From the NCBI GenBank assembly GCA_026418905.1, contig JAOAAK010000010.1, positions 1 through 36,576 on the forward strand: a stretch of DNA of 36,576 nucleotides. Direction: 5' to 3'. The stretch is from Bacteroidales bacterium. GTDB taxonomy: Bacteria; Bacteroidota; Bacteroidia; Bacteroidales; DTU049. The number at the start of each line of letters is the position of its first letter. The first letter of the stretch is position 1. Made by a program: the position numbers and the translations under genes. Shown here in pieces: positions 33,319-36,576 of the stretch. The notes below the pieces were generated by a model. That model was not told the DNA's origin. It saw only the letters and a program-made list of their open reading frames with translations, and did no database searches.

Positions 33319-33555
33319 ATGTCAAGAGTATGTGACCTGACCGGAAAAAAAAGGCTTGTTGGTTACCACGTATCACACTCCAACAAGAAGACAAAAAGAA
33401 GATTTTATCCAAATCTTCAGTATAAGCGTATTTGGCTTCCAGATGAAAAAAGATGGGCTCGTCTAAGGATATCAACTTCCGTAATGCGTACTATCAACAA
33501 AAAAGGTTTGGAAGCTGTTCTCAAAGAATTTTTTGAAAAAGGATATGTGAAATAA
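33319..33555 (+). CDS. rpmB: 50S ribosomal protein L28
   Basis: The 78-residue protein starts [20 protein letters not shown], the L28 signature, and has [18 protein letters not shown] and [19 protein letters not shown], typical of Bacteroidota L28. It binds 23S rRNA in the large subunit. In many Bacteroidota rpmB is followed at once by rpmG (L33) and a short DUF4295 gene. Here a terminator follows and the next gene is an envelope protein, so rpmB is on its own between two terminators. Confidence 0.97.
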   Translation: MSRVCDLTGKKRLVGYHVSHSNKKTKRRFYPNLQYKRIWLPDEKRWARLRISTSVMRTINKKGLEAVLKEFFEKGYVK

Positions 33556-33578
33556 TTACTCAAGTTATTATTATAGAG

Positions 33579-33603
33579 AGCTGCTGCTAAGGCAGCTTTT
33601 TTA
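33579..33603 (+). terminator. Rho-independent terminator after rpmB
   Basis: The stem AGCTGC / GCAGCT has a seven-base loop and is followed by TTTTTTA. Its core sequence is nearly the same as that of the serC terminator, so this looks like a recurring terminator type of the genome. Confidence 0.85.
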
Positions 33604-33619
33604 TTTTTAAAATAATGAT

Positions 33620-33627
33620 TATTTTTG
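33620..33627 (+). promoter_or_regulatory. -7 promoter element of the surface-protein pair
   Basis: TATTTTTG, a perfect consensus match, ends 17 bases before the ATG at 33645. It lies downstream of the in-frame ATG at 33615, which is therefore excluded as a start. Confidence 0.55.
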
Positions 33628-33644
33628 AACGTTACTTGTTATGG

Positions 33645-34316
33645 ATGAAAAAACATATTTATTTCATGCTTTTATTTCATTTTGCTTATTCATGTTTTTC
33701 TCAAGAACCTGAAAAAAACCAATACATCCAATTTAGTGGCCTTATCATGGATATGGATAGTCTAACACCTCTATCATTTGCACATGTTATTAATAAAACC
33801 AAACGTATAGCTACTTTTGCCGATATCCATGGTTTTTTTTCTTTCGCTGCTGAGAAAGGAGATGTCATAGAGTTTTCACACGTAGGTTATAAAAAAGCAT
33901 ACTATAAAATTCCTTATACCATCACAGAAACGAAATTTACTCTTTTCCAGCTCATGACGAAAGATACCATTTGGCTACCTGAAACTGTCATCTACCCTTG
34001 GCCTTCGCCTGAACAATTCAAACAAGCCTTTCTTTACACTGTTCCTCCCGAAGATGATTACGACCGAGCAAAACGTAATCTTACATTACAAGCTATCAAA
34101 GAACGTATGCCTTACGTTGCGCCTGATGGAAGTGAAACATACAGGTATAGGACCAATCAAGTAGCTCAAAAATTATATTATGCAGGTCAACTTCCACCAA
34201 ATAACTTGATTAACCCATTGGCATGGATGCAATTTATTCAAGCATGGAAAAGAGGTGCTTTTCGCAAGCAAAAATCATCAGCTTCTGAATACTACTACAA
34301 TGAAACGATGGATTAA
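33645..34316 (+). CDS. Exported protein with carboxypeptidase-like regulatory domain
   Basis: With the ATG at 33645 the protein has 223 residues and a clean signal peptide (KKHIYFMLLFHFAYSCFSQ). The part from about residue 30 to 110 is a CarboxypepD_reg-like beta-sandwich (FSGLIMDMDSLTPLSFAHV, FADIHGFFSF, FSHVGYKKAYY). The C-terminal half, starting VIYPWPSPEQFKQAFL, is conserved in Bacteroidota proteins of this type but has no assigned function. Its last 17 bases overlap the start of the next gene, a TonB-dependent receptor with the same kind of N-terminal domain. Such pairs are presumably translationally coupled surface or periplasmic partners. Exact role unknown. Confidence 0.8.
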   Translation: MKKHIYFMLLFHFAYSCFSQEPEKNQYIQFSGLIMDMDSLTPLSFAHVINKTKRIATFADIHGFFSFAAEKGDVIEFSHVGYKKAYYKIPYTITETKFTLFQLMTKDTIWLPETVIYPWPSPEQFKQAFLYTVPPEDDYDRAKRNLTLQAIKERMPYVAPDGSETYRYRTNQVAQKLYYAGQLPPNNLINPLAWMQFIQAWKRGAFRKQKSSASEYYYNETMD

Positions 34317-36557
34317 ATACTTTATTTTTTTCTTTTTTACTTCGCCTCAATTTGCTCAGTTAGCCAAAATCCATGGTTATGTAAAAGATGAAAAGAACAA
34401 AGCCATGGAAGGAGTTCAAGTGGGAATACAAAATACGTCTATTGGGAAAACTACAGATAAAAATGGATACTACGAAATTATAGTTCCAACTGACACAACG
34501 GTTATTATCTATTTTTCCTTTCTTGGCTATGAAACTCATCAGAGTTCATTTAACCTCAAACCAGGTGAAGTGAGGGCTTATCATGTCACGTTAAAGGAAA
34601 TATCTAGACTTTTACCTACAGCTTTAATCACCGACCATTTCGACAATGCTCGTGGCATCCAAAAAATGAACCCTCGTGAAGTTCAGTTGCTACCTGGATC
34701 ACAGAACATAGATCAACTCATTCGCATCGTTGGTCTCGGAGTTTCATCTGGGAATGAACTTTCTTCTGGCTACTCAGTTCGTGGTGGAAATTTCGACGAG
34801 AATTTAGTGTATGTGAATGAATTTGAAGTATATCGGCCTTTTTTGCTCAGTGAAGGCCAGCAAGAAGGACTTTCTATTGTTAATCCTCAGCTCATTCAGT
34901 CCATCATTTTTTCTTCTGGGGGGTTTGAACCCCAATACGGCGACAAAATGAGTTCTGTTCTTGACATACGTTACAGAAAACCAACCGACAAAAAATTTAA
35001 TATCGACGTCAGTCTTCTTGGCTCCAACATTAGTGGTGAAGGAACTTTAGCAAAAGGTCTCCTAACCTTCATTGGAGGAATTCGATACAAAACTACTCGG
35101 TATTTGCTTAAAGCTCTTGATACTCGTGGTGACTATAAACCCTTTTTCTTTGATATACAGGGACAGTCAACATACCAGCTCTCTGAAAAAAATGAACTAT
35201 CATGGTTTACTTATGCATCCTATAATCAATACAAATTTATCCCAACAACTCGAAAAACCACATATGGAACCATCAATGAGGCCTATCAGCTCACCATGTA
35301 TTTCGATGGGCAAGAAAAAGATCTTTTTTCAACATTTCTAACCGGTTTTAAATGGTATCATCTTGTTAATCCACAAACAACACTTAAATACCTAATTTCT
35401 TTTACACACACTCATGAAGAGGAGAACCAAGACATCATGGGACAGTACTGGCTGGGACTTTTAGAATCCGATTTAGGAAGTGATCAATTTGGTAATGTTG
35501 CTGAAAACCTTGGAATCGGTACTCATTGGAAATACGGACGAAACAGACTTAACATGAAACTTCTTACCATCGAACATAAAGGAAACCATAGCTTCAAAAA
35601 AGATTTTAATTTATTATGGGGAGCAAAATTTCAGTACGAAAATGTTTATGATCATATATGGAAATGGTACTATATAGATTCTTCTGGGTTTTCTCTTCCA
35701 CATCCTCCCGATTCTGTTGGTTACACAAATCCTCAGATTCAACCTTATACCCTTTTCGAGCTTTATGAAACATCCATTTCGTCACATCAAATGCAAAGTT
35801 TACGTTTCTCTACATACATGCAAGGAGAAAGAAAATTGATGTTTTCCTCTTTCTCCATGTATTCAGTAGGTGGCATTCGGCAGACTTATTGGACATATAA
35901 TTCCGAGTTGTTATTGAGTCCTAGAATTTCGATAAGCATTCAACCCCACAAAAGGAAAAATGAAACATACCGTTTTGCTTTGGGGTGGTATCAGCAACCC
36001 CCAATGTATAAAGAACTTCGCGACAATCGAGGTAATGTATATCCAGAAGTAAAAGCTCAGAAATCCATTCACATAGTTGCTGGCTTTAACAAAACAGATA
36101 CATTTTGGAATAGACCTTTTAAAATGATAGGAGAAGTTTACTACAAATGGCTCTATCATTTGATTCCTTATTATCAAGATAACATCAGTATTGAATACAT
36201 ACCACAAGAGAAATCGAAAGGTTATGCAATAGGGCTTGATTTTAAAATCTTCGGTCAATTTGTGCCCGAAGTAGATTCTTGGTTTAGTCTGGGCATTCTT
36301 CAAACCAAGGAAGACATCATAGGAGATTACTATTATGTATACTATAATGCAGCTGGTGAAAGAATTATTCCTGGTATAACAGTAGATCAAGTAGCTGTAG
36401 ATAGTGAACGGGTTGAACCTCGTTTTATTCCACGACCTACCGATCGATTAGTAACTGTCAATATATTTTTCCAAGATTACATGCCTCGTAACCCACAATT
36501 TAAGATGCACCTTAACTTGGTCTTTGCTAGTGGACTTCCTTTCGGCCCCCCTAATAC
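34300..36557 (+). CDS. TonB-dependent receptor, 3' partial (cut by contig end)
   Basis: The frame is open from the ATG at 34300 to the end of the window, about 752 genomic codons, with no stop. A signal peptide ends FFFFTSPQFAQ (residues 10-20). It is followed by a CarboxypepD_reg-like domain (HGYVKDEKNKAMEGVQVGI, then FSFLGYETH), a plug domain (LIRIVGLGVSSGNEL, YSVRGGNFDENLVYVNEFEV, FSSGGFEPQYGDKMSSVLDI) and barrel strands up to FASGLPFGPPN, which in related receptors lies close to the C-terminus. The sequence after 36557 is adapter and must not be translated as part of the protein. Ligand unknown; the partner is the upstream regulatory-domain protein, whose gene it overlaps by 17 bases. Confidence 0.9.
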
Positions 36558-36576
36558 CTGTCTCTTATACACATCT
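36558..36576. other. Tn5/Nextera mosaic-end adapter (library artefact)
   Basis: The final 19 bases read CTGTCTCTTATACACATCT, identical to the transposase mosaic end used in Nextera-type library preparation. It sits at the exact contig end and interrupts a TonB receptor frame. It is sequencing adapter, not genome. Confidence 0.97.

Noticed and set aside
35072-35341. Plus-strand frame of 89 codons
   Set aside because: It is an out-of-frame shadow of the TonB receptor that starts at 34300.
35911-36390. Minus-strand frame of 159 codons
   Set aside because: It lies wholly antisense to the TonB receptor, whose domain order is continuous through this stretch; no family likeness or start context.
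36558-36576. Natural transposon end
   Set aside because: The 19-mer equals the Tn5 mosaic end, but it lies exactly at the sequence edge with no transposase or further element. Adapter carry-over explains it fully.
1-36576. CRISPR array, insertion sequence or prophage
   Set aside because: I saw no regularly spaced direct repeats, no transposase or integrase and no phage structural genes; the short palindromes noted are single-copy.

Overview
The window reads as one assembled contig from an AT-rich member of the Bacteroidota. The evidence is consistent: a secreted protein with a type IX secretion (T9SS) C-terminal sorting domain, TonB-dependent receptors with carboxypeptidase-like regulatory domains, a DUF4249 lipoprotein beside one receptor, no Shine-Dalgarno sequences, and at least nine transcription units preceded by the Bacteroidota -7 promoter element TAnnTTTG. 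I cannot name the genus. The last 19 bases (36558-36576) match the Tn5/Nextera mosaic-end adapter exactly, so the right edge is library artefact and the genome sequence stops at about 36557.

Layout. 1-3578 (+): the 3' part of a large Asp-box beta-propeller protein with a T9SS tail, then a proline dehydrogenase. 3594-7808 (-): TonB receptor, DUF4249 lipoprotein and thioredoxin reductase in one run. 7961-9789 (+): tRNA-Pro(GGG), queA, ispD. 9825-16299 (+): a J-domain coiled-coil protein overlapping a cytoplasmic-looking PQQ-type propeller protein, then serS, an unknown lipoprotein, a TPR protein and rsmA; four junctions here are tight or overlapping. 16304-18244 (-): a family 2 glycosyltransferase fused to a membrane region and a reduced sugar-phosphate-transferase-like tail. 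18245-19952: a gene-poor stretch of about 1.7 kb with one small orphan lipoprotein gene, two orphan promoter motifs and a terminator-like hairpin. 19953-30726 (+): serC with a strong terminator, a 1074-residue multi-cofactor oxidoreductase, then flippase, hisS and a large outer-membrane protein as a run. 30723-32327 (-): adenine deaminase. 32328-36557 (+): a possible decayed small gene, an ArsR-type regulator, ribosomal protein L28 (rpmB), and a surface pair made of a carboxypeptidase-regulatory-domain protein and a TonB receptor cut by the contig end.

Most of the window is housekeeping (tRNA charging and modification, rRNA methylation, isoprenoid and serine synthesis, redox) mixed with cell-envelope genes. 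The most unusual item is the oxidoreductase at 21170-24394. It joins in one chain the modules that other bacteria encode as separate subunits of HcnABC, sarcosine-oxidase-like and dye-linked amino-acid dehydrogenase complexes: 2Fe-2S ferredoxin, FAD/NAD disulfide-reductase-like domain, two 4Fe-4S sites, BFD-type 2Fe-2S domain and a DAO-type FAD oxidase. A second theme is how close the -7 boxes sit to start codons, often 4-10 bases, which implies leaderless or nearly leaderless mRNAs and changes several start calls. I found no CRISPR array, insertion sequence, prophage or rRNA.
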